From the NCBI GenBank assembly GCA_947471985.1, contig CANIZL010000008.1, forward strand, positions 1 through 64,000: a stretch of DNA of 64,000 nt, read 5' to 3'. Each line of letters begins with the position of its first letter. The stretch's first letter is position 1. Shown here piece after piece: positions 16,120 to 25,044 of the stretch. The translations under genes and the position numbers were made by a program. The notes beneath the pieces were generated by a model. That model had not been told where the DNA came from, searched no databases, and saw only the letters and a list, made by a program, of their open reading frames with translations. This stretch comes from Verrucomicrobiota bacterium (GTDB taxonomy: Bacteria > Verrucomicrobiota > Verrucomicrobiia > Limisphaerales > UBA9464).

Positions 16120-18065
16120 GCACCGCCAGCGCGGTATCGCCCGGGTCCTCCGCCGGCGCCCGCGCAAAGCAGCGCAGTCTTTCAGGTGCACTGGCCGCCG
16201 CTCTGGCGCTGGCCCTTCCCGCGATCCGCGCTCTGGCCCGCCCGGCCGATCGCTACTTCACCCTCCAGGTCATCGACGAAGCCACGGGGCGAGGGGTGCC
16301 GTTGGTGGAGTTGAAAACGGTCAACCACATCGCCTCGTGGACCGATAGTGCCGGCGTGGTGGCGTGGAACGAACCCGGATTAATGGGTCAATCGGTCTAC
16401 TTCCACATCGCCAGTCCGGGCTACGAATATCCGGAGGATACCTTCCATCAGCGGGGAATCCGTTTGCGCGTCGAGCCCGGTGGCCAGGCCAAAATCACCC
16501 TCCGCCGCCGGCAGATCGCCGAACGTTTGTACCGCGTCACCGGACAGGGCATTTACCGCGACAGCCTGCTGGTCGGTGCGCCCGTCCCCCTGCGAGAGCC
16601 CGCGCTCAATGCCCAGGTCCTCGGACAGGATACGGTCATCGTCACTCCGTACCGGGGAAGACTGTATTGGTTTTGGGGCGACACCGACCGCGCCGGGTTT
16701 CATCTGGGCAATTTCAGCGGCACCGGCGCCACCTCGGAGTGGCCGGAACGGGGCGGTCTCGCTCCGCATCAGGGGATCAACCTGGACTATTTCACCAACG
16801 CCGAAGGCTTCACCCGCGCCATGTGCCCGGAGAGCAGCTTCGGCGCGGGTCTTAAATGGATTGAAGGCGTTATGTCCCTGCGCGATGCCGACGGGCAGGA
16901 GCACCTCTGGGCGCGCGTCGCGGCCGGTACGGGGCTCGGCAGCACCCGTGATTGGCACCTCGCCCGCTTCAATGACGCGACGCAATGCTTCGAGTCCGTC
17001 GTTCGCTGGGACATCCACGACAGTCATGATTCGTCCCACCCCTTCCGGGCCCGGGTCGACGGCCAGGATTACCTGTACATCTACCCCGACCTGCGCGTAC
17101 GGGCACAGTCCGATGCCCTGCGCGACTTGAAGAACTACGAAGCCTTCACCTGCGTTGCCGGCGAAGGTCACGTCCAGGGGACGAACACCCTCATCGCGCG
17201 GGACGCGCTGGGGCGGGCCCGGTATGCGTGGCGGGCGGGGGCCGATCGACTGCACGGCGGGCGCATGCAGGAGTTGACCCGCATGGGCCTTCTAGCCCCC
17301 GAAGAACATCCAGGCCGGGCGTACGATGTTGAAACCGGCGCATCCGTCGAAGCGGGGCGCGGTTCGGTTTTCTGGAACGAATTCCGCCGCCGCTGGCTCC
17401 GGATCCACTCCGGTCGCGCGGGTGAAATTTGGCTCGGGGAAGCCGACACCCCCACCGGCCCCTGGGCTTATGAGCGCCGCATCGCCGAACATGGACGGTA
17501 TAATTTCTACAACCCGACCCAGCACCCGTTCTTCGACGAATCCGGTGGACGCGTCCTCTATTTTGAAGGCACCTACACCGCTACTTTTTCCGACGCCCCC
17601 GCGCGGACACCGCGTTACGAATACAACCAATTGATGTACCGACTCACGCTGACCGATCCGCGACTGGATCTGCCGGCGCCGGTTTATCGAGTGAAACGGA
17701 ACCAGGAACCGGTTCGTTACCTGATGCGCGAGGACGTCGAGGCGGAACAGGCCTGGGCCGGGATCCAGTCGATTGCCTTTTACGCCATCCCGGCCGCCCG
17801 GCGCCCCGCCGGACTGATTCCCATCTACACCAACCCGGCTGGAACTCAGTTGCAGACGAACGCCCCGCGCCCCGGTGCGACTCCGATATTTTATGCGCTG
17901 CCTGCCACGGCGGCCAGTCCGCCGACGCCGCTCCTGTCCCTGGCATCGCCGACGGAACCGGATGCCGGCGCGCTCCCGGGTTGGGTCTGGAAGACGCCAT
18001 CCGCGCTGCTGCCCCTGGATTTCCCCGTGCAACCGCTGCCGCCGGAACAACCGACACCGCGGTAA
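16116..18065 (+). CDS. Exported protein of unknown function
   Basis: The 649-residue protein starts at GTG 16116 inside the stop of the preceding gene. An N-terminal hydrophobic signal (about residues 22-38) is followed by a beta-sandwich-like segment (YFTLQVIDEATGRGVPLVELKTV), as in carboxypeptidase-like regulatory domains. A main domain of about 400 residues is rich in aromatic and Asp residues (LYWFWGDTDR, WIEGVMSL, YNFYNPTQHPFFDE), suggesting a glycosidase-like beta-propeller. A Pro/Ala-rich tail ends the protein. I do not recognise the family firmly. Coupling to the Gfo/Idh/MocA gene suggests a shared carbohydrate role. Confidence 0.75.
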   Translation: MSTASAVSPGSSAGARAKQRSLSGALAAALALALPAIRALARPADRYFTLQVIDEATGRGVPLVELKTVNHIASWTDSAGVVAWNEPGLMGQSVYFHIASPGYEYPEDTFHQRGIRLRVEPGGQAKITLRRRQIAERLYRVTGQGIYRDSLLVGAPVPLREPALNAQVLGQDTVIVTPYRGRLYWFWGDTDRAGFHLGNFSGTGATSEWPERGGLAPHQGINLDYFTNAEGFTRAMCPESSFGAGLKWIEGVMSLRDADGQEHLWARVAAGTGLGSTRDWHLARFNDATQCFESVVRWDIHDSHDSSHPFRARVDGQDYLYIYPDLRVRAQSDALRDLKNYEAFTCVAGEGHVQGTNTLIARDALGRARYAWRAGADRLHGGRMQELTRMGLLAPEEHPGRAYDVETGASVEAGRGSVFWNEFRRRWLRIHSGRAGEIWLGEADTPTGPWAYERRIAEHGRYNFYNPTQHPFFDESGGRVLYFEGTYTATFSDAPARTPRYEYNQLMYRLTLTDPRLDLPAPVYRVKRNQEPVRYLMREDVEAEQAWAGIQSIAFYAIPAARRPAGLIPIYTNPAGTQLQTNAPRPGATPIFYALPATAASPPTPLLSLASPTEPDAGALPGWVWKTPSALLPLDFPVQPLPPEQPTPR

Positions 18066-18080
18066 CCGGGTCCCCTGGCA

Positions 18081-18109
18081 TTGACACCCTCGGAACAGTG
18101 AAATAACTC
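18081..18109 (+). promoter_or_regulatory. Candidate promoter of the ABC/STAS cluster
   Basis: TTGACA (18081-18086) is followed after 17 bases by TAACTC (18104-18109). The same TTGACA-N17-TAACT pattern recurs at 24282. It would leave a leader of about 150 bases before ATG 18266, which has a clear AAAGGA ribosome-binding site. Confidence 0.45.
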
Positions 18110-18265
18110 TACCCCGCGAAATTCTCCCAAGCCTTGAGTGCGGTGCCCTGCTTCAAGGTTGGTTTTCAACCGGAAGATTTTTCGCGATTCATCACCCGGT
18201 CGCAGGGCTCCGCTCATGCGGGGAAAATACCCGGTCGCCGGCTTATTTTTAATTGAAAGGACGGG

Positions 18266-21208
18266 ATGCTCAGAACGCTTAAGAGACTGTCGCTGGGTCT
18301 GGTCTTGATTATCGCCGCGGGCGCCACCCTGCTGTATTCGGATCGCGCCTCGCGGTACCGGCAGAAGCGCAGCCTCACCGCCACCGCCGCGAAGACACAT
18401 CGGGTCGCGCTGATTCAACAGGCCTCGCAATCCATTCTTGAAGACGGCGTTCGCGGGGTGCTCGAATCCCTGGCAAAACGAGGCTATGCGGACGGCGGAT
18501 CCATCCAACTGCGCCGCTATAACGCCGAGGCCGACATGCCCGTCGCCAACTCGATCGCCAAGGATGCCGTCAACGCCGGCAACGATCTGATCATCACGAT
18601 CAGCACCCCGTCCCTGCAAACCGTCGCCAACGCCAACAAATTCGGCCGCCACACGCCCCATGTGTTCGGACTGGTCACCGACCCCTACGGCGCCGGAGTT
18701 GGAATCAATCGCACCAACCATCTCGATCACCCGCCCTACATGACGGGGTACGGCACGATGCAGCCCGTGGCCGCGGCGTTCCGGCTGGCCCGCCAACTCC
18801 GTCCCGAACTCAAATCCGTAGGACTGGTGTGGAACCCCACGGAATCAAACTCCGAAGCCCAGACCCGCGTGGGCCGCGCCGTCTGTCAGGAACTGGGGAT
18901 CACCCTGGTCGAGGCGAACGCCGAAAATACCACCGGTGTCTCGGAAGCCGCCAATTCCCTCATCGCCCGCGGCGTCGAGGCCGTCTGGGTCAGTGGCGAT
19001 GTCACCGTGCTGGTGGCCGTCGACGCCGTGATCGCCGCCGCCCGGCGCGGCAAGATTCCCGTCTTCACCGTCATCCCACCCAGCATCAAGAAAGGGAGCC
19101 TGTTCGACCTCGGTGCCAATTATGCCGACGTAGGCCGCGCGGTCGGTGAGCTGGCCGCGGACGTACTTGACGGCCGTCCACCCGCCGAGATTCCCGTCGA
19201 AAACCTCGTCCCGGAGATGCTCGCCGTGAACCGACTCGCGCTCGATGGCCTGAAAGACGCCTGGCAGCTGCCGGAGTCAGTCGTCAAGCGGGCCGACCTG
19301 GTACAGGATGAAACCGGGCTGCACAGCAAGACCACCGCCGGCACCGCCCCCCGCGCCGCCGCGGGCAAGAACTACAAGATCGGACTCGCCTACTTCGCCC
19401 CGGAACCCGGCGCGGAAATCTGCATGAAGGGAATCTTCGACGGCCTGCGCGCGTTGGGCTTCGAGGAAGGCAAAAACCTTGAGGTCCGACGCTCCCACGC
19501 GCAGGCCGAGATCCCCAACATCACGGCAATCCTCCAAAACTTCGATGGCTCGGATGTCGACGTCATTGTTCCGATGACCACGCCCGTCATCAGCGCCGCC
19601 TGCGGCATGGTGAAGCACAAGCCCGTGGTGTTCACCTACTGCTCCGATCCCCTGGCAGCCGGAGTCGGCTCCAGTTTCACCAATCACCTCAAGCACATGA
19701 CCGGCATTGGCTCGTTTCCGCCAGTGCAGGACATGGTGGATCTCATCCGCGGAACCGTCCCCGGAATCAAATCCGTCGGCACGGTCTACAACGCCTCGGA
19801 GGCCAACTCCCGCAAGGTGGTGGAAGTCGCCCGGGGAATTTTCGCCCAGGCGGGTATCCGGCTCGAAGAAGCGACCGTGACCGGTTCGGGCGATGTCATC
19901 ACCGCTGCCACGGCCTTGGTGGCGCGCGGGGTTCAGGCGTTTTACGCGCAGGGTGACAACACCGTGGCCCAAGCCTTCGACGTGCTGGTGAAGGTGGCGC
20001 AGGACGGCCGATTGCCGCTGTTCAACGACGACCCGGATTTTGCCGCGCGCGGAGCGGTGGCCTGCGTGGGCCTGGGCTATTACCAAAGTGGCGTCGCGGC
20101 GGCCGCGCCGCTGGCGCGGGTGCTGCTGGGGGAAAGTCCCGCGGGGATCCCCTTGGAGAATGTTTCCCAAAAGGCCCTGGTCCTGAATGAAGAGCGCGCC
20201 CGGAAACTGGGATTGAAATTCCCGCCCGCCATTCTCGCGGAAGCAGCCCAAGCCAAGGCCCGGGCCACGCCCCCCAAACCCGCCGGCGGGGCAGCGACCA
20301 CCGCGCCCAAACGGAAATTCTTCGTGGACCTGCTGGAGTATCTGGACACGCCCAACGTCGAAATGGCCCGGGACGGCGTCCTGGAAGGCCTCGCCAAAGG
20401 GGGCTTGCAACGCGGTGTGGACTTCGAACTGCGCCACCGCAATGCCCAGGGCGACATGGCCACGCTCAGCAGCCTCGTCGATGCCGCCGTGACGGATAAC
20501 ACCGACCTCATCATCGCCTCCACCACTCCCGCCCTCCAGGGAGCACTGCGACGGTCCCACGGCAAGCCGATCGTCTTCACCCTGGTGGCGAATCCCATCG
20601 TGGCGGGCGCCGGAAAATCGGATCGGGATCACCTGCCGTTTGTCACCGGCTCCTACGCCTCCGCGCCCCACGCCGAGGCGCTGGCGCTGCTCAAGAAATG
20701 CCTGCCCGGCACGCGGCGCATCGGCACGCTGTTCGTTCCCGCAGAAGTTAATTCGGTGTTTTACAAGGACGAACTCCTGGCCGCCGCCGCCAAAGCGGGC
20801 TTGGAAGTCGAGGTACTGGGAATCAGTTCCAGCAGCGAAGTTTCGGATGGCGCTCTCGCCCTGTGCGGTCGCAACATCGATGTCTTCTGCCAGATCTCCG
20901 ACAATCTGACCGGCGCCAGTTTCGCCAGCATCGGCCAGGTCGCCGCCCGCTCCCGCATTCCCCTGCTGGCGTTTGCCTCGGAGCAGACCAAGCACGGCGC
21001 GTTCATGGCCCTTTCCCGCGACTTTCACGACAACGGCGTCGATTCCGGGGAGATGGCCGCCCGCATCCTGCGCGGGGAAAATCCCGCCAACATCCCCTTC
21101 ACCGCCGTCACCAAAATGCGACTCGGCGTCAATCTCGCCGCCGCCAGCCGGGCCGGAGTCACCATTCCCGAAGAAATCATTCGGAAAGCGGACAGTGTCC
21201 TCCGCTAG
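18266..21208 (+). CDS. Triple-domain ABC-type substrate-binding protein (PF04392-like), membrane-anchored
   Basis: The 980-residue protein has an N-terminal membrane segment (about 9-25) and three homologous periplasmic-binding modules in tandem, starting near residues 45, 370 and 685. Each begins with a beta strand and a helix ending in a G-x-G-Y/F turn (GVLESLAKRGYADG, GLRALGFEEG, VLEGLAKGGLQRG). Each has a repeated TPSLQ/TTPVIS/TTPALQ strand, a VTDPYGAGVG-like loop and a closing GENPANIPFTAV-like segment. Pro/Ala linkers separate the modules. Single-module members (TrpX-like) bind small hydrophobic substrates for ABC import. The ligand is unknown. It opens the cluster with a strong AAAGGA site. 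Confidence 0.88.
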   Translation: MLRTLKRLSLGLVLIIAAGATLLYSDRASRYRQKRSLTATAAKTHRVALIQQASQSILEDGVRGVLESLAKRGYADGGSIQLRRYNAEADMPVANSIAKDAVNAGNDLIITISTPSLQTVANANKFGRHTPHVFGLVTDPYGAGVGINRTNHLDHPPYMTGYGTMQPVAAAFRLARQLRPELKSVGLVWNPTESNSEAQTRVGRAVCQELGITLVEANAENTTGVSEAANSLIARGVEAVWVSGDVTVLVAVDAVIAAARRGKIPVFTVIPPSIKKGSLFDLGANYADVGRAVGELAADVLDGRPPAEIPVENLVPEMLAVNRLALDGLKDAWQLPESVVKRADLVQDETGLHSKTTAGTAPRAAAGKNYKIGLAYFAPEPGAEICMKGIFDGLRALGFEEGKNLEVRRSHAQAEIPNITAILQNFDGSDVDVIVPMTTPVISAACGMVKHKPVVFTYCSDPLAAGVGSSFTNHLKHMTGIGSFPPVQDMVDLIRGTVPGIKSVGTVYNASEANSRKVVEVARGIFAQAGIRLEEATVTGSGDVITAATALVARGVQAFYAQGDNTVAQAFDVLVKVAQDGRLPLFNDDPDFAARGAVACVGLGYYQSGVAAAAPLARVLLGESPAGIPLENVSQKALVLNEERARKLGLKFPPAILAEAAQAKARATPPKPAGGAATTAPKRKFFVDLLEYLDTPNVEMARDGVLEGLAKGGLQRGVDFELRHRNAQGDMATLSSLVDAAVTDNTDLIIASTTPALQGALRRSHGKPIVFTLVANPIVAGAGKSDRDHLPFVTGSYASAPHAEALALLKKCLPGTRRIGTLFVPAEVNSVFYKDELLAAAAKAGLEVEVLGISSSSEVSDGALALCGRNIDVFCQISDNLTGASFASIGQVAARSRIPLLAFASEQTKHGAFMALSRDFHDNGVDSGEMAARILRGENPANIPFTAVTKMRLGVNLAAASRAGVTIPEEIIRKADSVLR

Positions 21209-21232
21209 CCCAACGACACCCCAGAGCTCATC

Positions 21233-22483
21233 ATGGAAATTACCAGGAATCCCTCCGGCGACACGCTGGAACTGCGGTTGCAGGGGCGCATCGATGCCCA
21301 TTGGGCCGATTACGTCGGCAATGCCGTCGCCGAATCGATCCGGGGCGGGAGTCACCGCATCGAACTGAATTTCGCGCAGGTGGACTACCTCAGCTCCGCC
21401 GGGCTGCGAACGATCCTGAATTCCTACAAGCAGTTGAAGGCTGTGAAGGGTTCGTTGAGCATCACGCATCCCAGCGAAGGGGCGCTTAAGATCCTCCAAC
21501 TGGCCGGACTGGCGGAATTGCTCCTCTCACCCACGCGGGCCACCGCTCCACGCGCGGCCGCCGCGGTGGCCGCAGCGCAACGGGTCGATCGCCCGGGGGC
21601 CGTGTTTGAAATTTATCCGCAGGCCCCGGGTGAGGTCTTGGAATGTACGTTGACCGGGCACCCGGAAAAATTCCCGCGGCAGGAATTTGGGGCGGCGGAT
21701 TGCACGGATTTGTCCTTCCCTGACGGGGCCTTGGGCCTTGGTCTGGGAGCCTTCGGGCGGGATTTCGCCGATTGCCAATCACGCTTCGGGGAATTTCTCG
21801 CCGTGGCCGGGAGTGCCGCGGCGCTACCCACCGACGGCAGCACGGTACCGGACTGGCTGATCACCGAGGCGGACCTGGTACCTGAACTGAAGGTTTTGTA
21901 CGGACTGAGCGCCCGGGGCCAGTTTGCGCAGATGCTCCGCTTCGATGCCAAACCCGAACCGCCTGGAGTGCTAAGTTTGAGCAGCCTCGTGGAGTCCGCC
22001 TTGGAACTCAGCGGCTCGACCCACGCGGCCATGGTCATTCTCGCCGAGGCCGCGGGCATCGTGGGCGCCGCCCTCCGACAGTCGCCCGGCCAGGCCGGCG
22101 CCGCGTCACGTCTGGAATATCCGCAGGCCCGCGAATGGATCTCGTCCAATACCGAGCGATCCAACACGCGCAATGTGGTGCTCATCGTCGGGATTGCCTC
22201 CCGACAACCCACCACCGAACTGCTGCCCTTCGTACGGCCCATCGGATCCGGCACGTCCGCGCAGGGACATTTCCACGCCGCGTATTTCCCCTACCGCCCC
22301 ATTCAACGCGGCAATCTGGAACTCAAAAAGGCCGTCACGGACCTGCTGTCCCTGGAGTCCGCCCAAGGCCTTCTGCATCTGCTCGCCGATGAGCGCGCCT
22401 TTGAAGGCAGTGGCCAGACGGATCTGGTGCGCGGTGCCTGCTGGGTGGGGCCAATCGCACGGTTCCAAACCTCTCGTTCATGA
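21233..22483 (+). CDS. STAS-domain protein with an unrecognised C-terminal domain
   Basis: The 416-residue protein begins with a STAS (anti-sigma-antagonist) domain at 1-105. Its phosphorylation loop reads VDYLSSAGL with Ser55 at the position phosphorylated in SpoIIAA-type proteins. After a Pro/Ala linker, residues 120-416 form a domain I cannot name. A GLGLGAFGRDF stretch is faintly like a PP2C/SpoIIE core, but the metal-binding Asp pattern is not clear. It sits between the substrate-binding protein and permease genes. It is probably a substrate of the RsbW-like kinase and the PP2C regulator encoded downstream. Confidence 0.78.
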   Translation: MEITRNPSGDTLELRLQGRIDAHWADYVGNAVAESIRGGSHRIELNFAQVDYLSSAGLRTILNSYKQLKAVKGSLSITHPSEGALKILQLAGLAELLLSPTRATAPRAAAAVAAAQRVDRPGAVFEIYPQAPGEVLECTLTGHPEKFPRQEFGAADCTDLSFPDGALGLGLGAFGRDFADCQSRFGEFLAVAGSAAALPTDGSTVPDWLITEADLVPELKVLYGLSARGQFAQMLRFDAKPEPPGVLSLSSLVESALELSGSTHAAMVILAEAAGIVGAALRQSPGQAGAASRLEYPQAREWISSNTERSNTRNVVLIVGIASRQPTTELLPFVRPIGSGTSAQGHFHAAYFPYRPIQRGNLELKKAVTDLLSLESAQGLLHLLADERAFEGSGQTDLVRGACWVGPIARFQTSRS

Positions 22484-22502
22484 TTTCAACCCCGCTGTTC
22501 CC

Positions 22503-23447
22503 ATGACGCTTTTCCTTGGCGCACTCACCATCGGATTGATCCTCGCCCTGCTGGCGCTGGGGGTTTATCTGAGCTTCCGCATCTTCAATTTCCCCGATAT
22601 CACGGCGGAAGGTTCCATCACGCTCGGCGCCGCGATCGCCGCCACTCTGCTGGTCCGGGGCTACGGCCCCGTCACCGCCACGGCGGCCGGATTCGCCGGA
22701 GGCGTCGCCGCCGGAGCGGTCACGGGCATCCTCCACACCAAGTGCCGCATCAACGGCCTCCTGAGCGGCATCCTGGTAATGACCGCGTTGTACTCCATCA
22801 ACCTGCACGTGATGAGCAAGAGCAACGTGCCCTTGCTCAACGAAACCACCCTGGCCACCCAGGCGGAAAAGATCGGGGCCGCCGTCTTCGGCGGAACCGC
22901 TGACCTGAATGTCTTTGGCTGGGAGGTCGGCGTCCGCGATGCCTCCATGCTGCTCGCTGTCTTCACCCTGATCTCCGTCCTCGGCGTCGCGCTGTATCTC
23001 TTCTTTCGCACCAATCTCGGCACCGCCATCCGGGCCACCGGGGACAATCCCCAGATGATCCGGGCGCAGGGCGTGAGTGTCGATTTCATCCTCATCCTGG
23101 GCCTCGGTCTCTCCAATGGCTTGATCGCCCTCGGCGGGGCGGTGCTGGCGCAGTATCAGGGGTTCGCGGATGTCCAGATGGGCATCGGCATGGTGGTCTG
23201 GGGCCTGGCGAGCGTGATCATCGGCGAAGCGTTGGTGGGCTCCACCAGCGTCGGGTTGCTGATCACCGGTGCGGTCATGGGCTCCGTCCTGTTCCGCTTG
23301 CTGGTCGCCATCGCACTCCGCTGGGGCTTGAACCCAAACGATCTAAAACTGATCACCGCCCTCTTCGTCTTTGCCGCGCTGGTCGGTCCGCAACTCTTGC
23401 AACGCCTGACCGCCCGGCGTCCGGTCATCACCTCCAACCCGGCCTGA
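22503..23447 (+). CDS. ABC transporter permease, BPD_transp_2 type
   Basis: The 314-residue, strongly hydrophobic protein has eight or more membrane helices and the branched-chain-amino-acid-permease-like segments YLSFRIFNFPDITAEGS, LLSGILVMTALYSINLHVMS, GTAIRATGDNPQMIRAQGVS and LGLSNGLIALGGAVLAQYQG. It matches permeases that pair with TrpX-like binding proteins. It is encoded one base before the ATPase and 19 bases after the STAS protein, and would form the membrane pore of the importer. Confidence 0.92.
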   Translation: MTLFLGALTIGLILALLALGVYLSFRIFNFPDITAEGSITLGAAIAATLLVRGYGPVTATAAGFAGGVAAGAVTGILHTKCRINGLLSGILVMTALYSINLHVMSKSNVPLLNETTLATQAEKIGAAVFGGTADLNVFGWEVGVRDASMLLAVFTLISVLGVALYLFFRTNLGTAIRATGDNPQMIRAQGVSVDFILILGLGLSNGLIALGGAVLAQYQGFADVQMGIGMVVWGLASVIIGEALVGSTSVGLLITGAVMGSVLFRLLVAIALRWGLNPNDLKLITALFVFAALVGPQLLQRLTARRPVITSNPA

Positions 23448-23448
23448 C

Positions 23449-24261
23449 ATGCTGGAACTCGATAATCTCCAAAAAACGTTTCACCCGGGCACGCCCAACG
23501 AGGTGCGCGCCCTGCAGGGCGTCAGCCTGACGCTGGATCCCGGCTCGTTCCTCATCATCATCGGCACGAACGGTTCCGGAAAATCCACGCTGCTGAATGC
23601 CGTCGCCGGCACCTTCTTCGTCGACACCGGAAAGATCCATCTCGCCGGCCATAACATCACCCGCTGGGCCGAACATCAGCGCGCCCGGCTGATCGGCCGG
23701 GTTTTTCAGAATCCGTTCAGCGGCACGGCGCCGTCGATGTCCATCGCCGAAAACATGGCGCTCGCCGCCCGTCGGGGGCGTCCGCGCGGTTTCGGTTGGG
23801 CGCTCAATCAACGGCTGCGGGAGGAACTGCGCGAACGCGTGCGCTCCCTGAACATGGGACTCGAGGGACGCCTCGATAATGCCATCGGCAGCCTCTCCGG
23901 CGGTCAACGCCAGGCATTGACCCTCCTGATGGCTTCATGGCTCAAGCCCGAACTCTTGCTGCTCGACGAGCACACGGCCGCCCTGGATCCCAAGAGTGCC
24001 GATCAGGTCATCCGTCTCAGCCACGAGATCATCCAGCGCGACAAATTGACCACGCTGATGGTGACCCACTCGATGCAGCAAGCGGTTCACCTCGGGGATC
24101 GGCTGATCATGATGCACCAGGGCCGCATTCTCAGCGATCTGCGCGGAGCCGACAAAGCCCGGGCCCAGCCCGACGACCTGCTGCGTCGCTTCGAGGAAAT
24201 CCGCCAGCGGGATCGTTTCTCCCCGTCCGTGGCCGAACTGCTGCAACGGGCCTACGTTTGA
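23449..24261 (+). CDS. ABC transporter ATP-binding protein
   Basis: The 270-residue ATPase has Walker A GTNGSGKSTLLNAVAG, Q-loop GRVFQNPFSG, signature LSGGQRQALTLL, Walker B LLLLDEHTAALD and switch His in MVTHSMQQA. It resembles the TrpZ/YckI-like ATPases that serve BPD_transp_2 permeases with PF04392 binding proteins. It is the last gene of the importer part; a candidate promoter follows at 24282. No extra regulatory domain is fused, so regulation by the neighbouring STAS proteins would be in trans, as MlaB does with MlaF. Confidence 0.95.
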   Translation: MLELDNLQKTFHPGTPNEVRALQGVSLTLDPGSFLIIIGTNGSGKSTLLNAVAGTFFVDTGKIHLAGHNITRWAEHQRARLIGRVFQNPFSGTAPSMSIAENMALAARRGRPRGFGWALNQRLREELRERVRSLNMGLEGRLDNAIGSLSGGQRQALTLLMASWLKPELLLLDEHTAALDPKSADQVIRLSHEIIQRDKLTTLMVTHSMQQAVHLGDRLIMMHQGRILSDLRGADKARAQPDDLLRRFEEIRQRDRFSPSVAELLQRAYV

Positions 24262-24281
24262 GCGATCCCCTTTCCCACGTT

Positions 24282-24310
24282 TTGACAGATTTTGCGCCCC
24301 CCGATAACTG
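24282..24310 (+). promoter_or_regulatory. Candidate internal promoter before the chemosensory genes
   Basis: TTGACA (24282-24287), a 17-base spacer and TAACTG (24305-24310) repeat the arrangement at 18081. The start codon at 24327 lies only 17 bases past the -10 element, so the mRNA would be nearly leaderless. It would allow the double-STAS and Wsp-like genes to be expressed apart from the importer. Confidence 0.5.
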
Positions 24311-24326
24311 ACTACTGTGCCGCCGG

Positions 24327-25001
24327 ATGAATATTGAAAGTCGTTTTGTCAGCCACGCCCTGGTACTGGAACTCCAGGGCTCGCTGGATGCCACCGCCGG
24401 CGACGTGGAACTCGCCCAGTGTGAAGGTCTGCTCGCGCCCGAGACCAAGCACGTCGTGGCGGATCTGCAGGGCCTGCAGGAATTGGATGCCGCCGGGGTC
24501 CACTGGCTGCTGAAGCTGCGCCGACAACTGGCCACCCGCTCGGCCCACCTCCGCGTCGTCTGTCCGACGGGCCCCCTGCGCGACACCTGCGACGCCGCCG
24601 GTTTGGCCCGCCACCTGCCCGTACAGGAAAACGTCGAGCTGGCCGTCTCCGGTTTCGCTTCCCCTTTCCGCACCTCCACCGAAAGCAACGGCCGCGTGCG
24701 GGTCATCTTCGCCTCGGGCCGGCTGGACGTGAAGATCGTCCCCGAATTGGAAGGGATCCTGAAGATGGAATTGGATGCGGGTCACCGCGCCGTGATCCTT
24801 GATCTGGCCGAGGTGACCTACCTGAGTTCCGCGGGGCTCTGTTCCGTACTGAAATACGCCAAGGCGTACTCGCAGGCGCGGGGCAAACTGGCCCTCCACG
24901 TCCCGCCCGGACCGGCCCGGGAAATCATCGCCCTCGCCGGCCTGCCCGACATCATGCCCGTTTTGGATTCGCTCGACGAAGCCATCTGGGCCGCGCTCTG
25001 A
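24327..25001 (+). CDS. Double STAS-domain protein, one phosphosite lost
   Basis: The 224-residue protein carries two STAS domains (about 1-105 and 118-224). In the second, the loop TYLSSAGL keeps Ser168 at the site phosphorylated in anti-sigma antagonists. In the first, the loop reads ELDAAGV, with Ala55 in place of the Ser. One half is therefore predicted to be permanently unphosphorylatable. Such a protein could hold one partner constantly and the other only when dephosphorylated. It lies 65 bases after the ABC ATPase and 43 bases before the MCP gene, bridging the two parts of the cluster. Confidence 0.87.
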   Translation: MNIESRFVSHALVLELQGSLDATAGDVELAQCEGLLAPETKHVVADLQGLQELDAAGVHWLLKLRRQLATRSAHLRVVCPTGPLRDTCDAAGLARHLPVQENVELAVSGFASPFRTSTESNGRVRVIFASGRLDVKIVPELEGILKMELDAGHRAVILDLAEVTYLSSAGLCSVLKYAKAYSQARGKLALHVPPGPAREIIALAGLPDIMPVLDSLDEAIWAAL

Positions 25002-25044
25002 GGCGCCGCACCACCGCCCGCCGGAGCTCCGTCCCCTTCCCACC

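Noticed and set aside
19277..21499. 740-residue minus-strand ORF across the triple binding-protein gene
   Set aside because: Antisense shadow of a clear ABC substrate-binding protein; low-complexity Gly/His/Asp composition.
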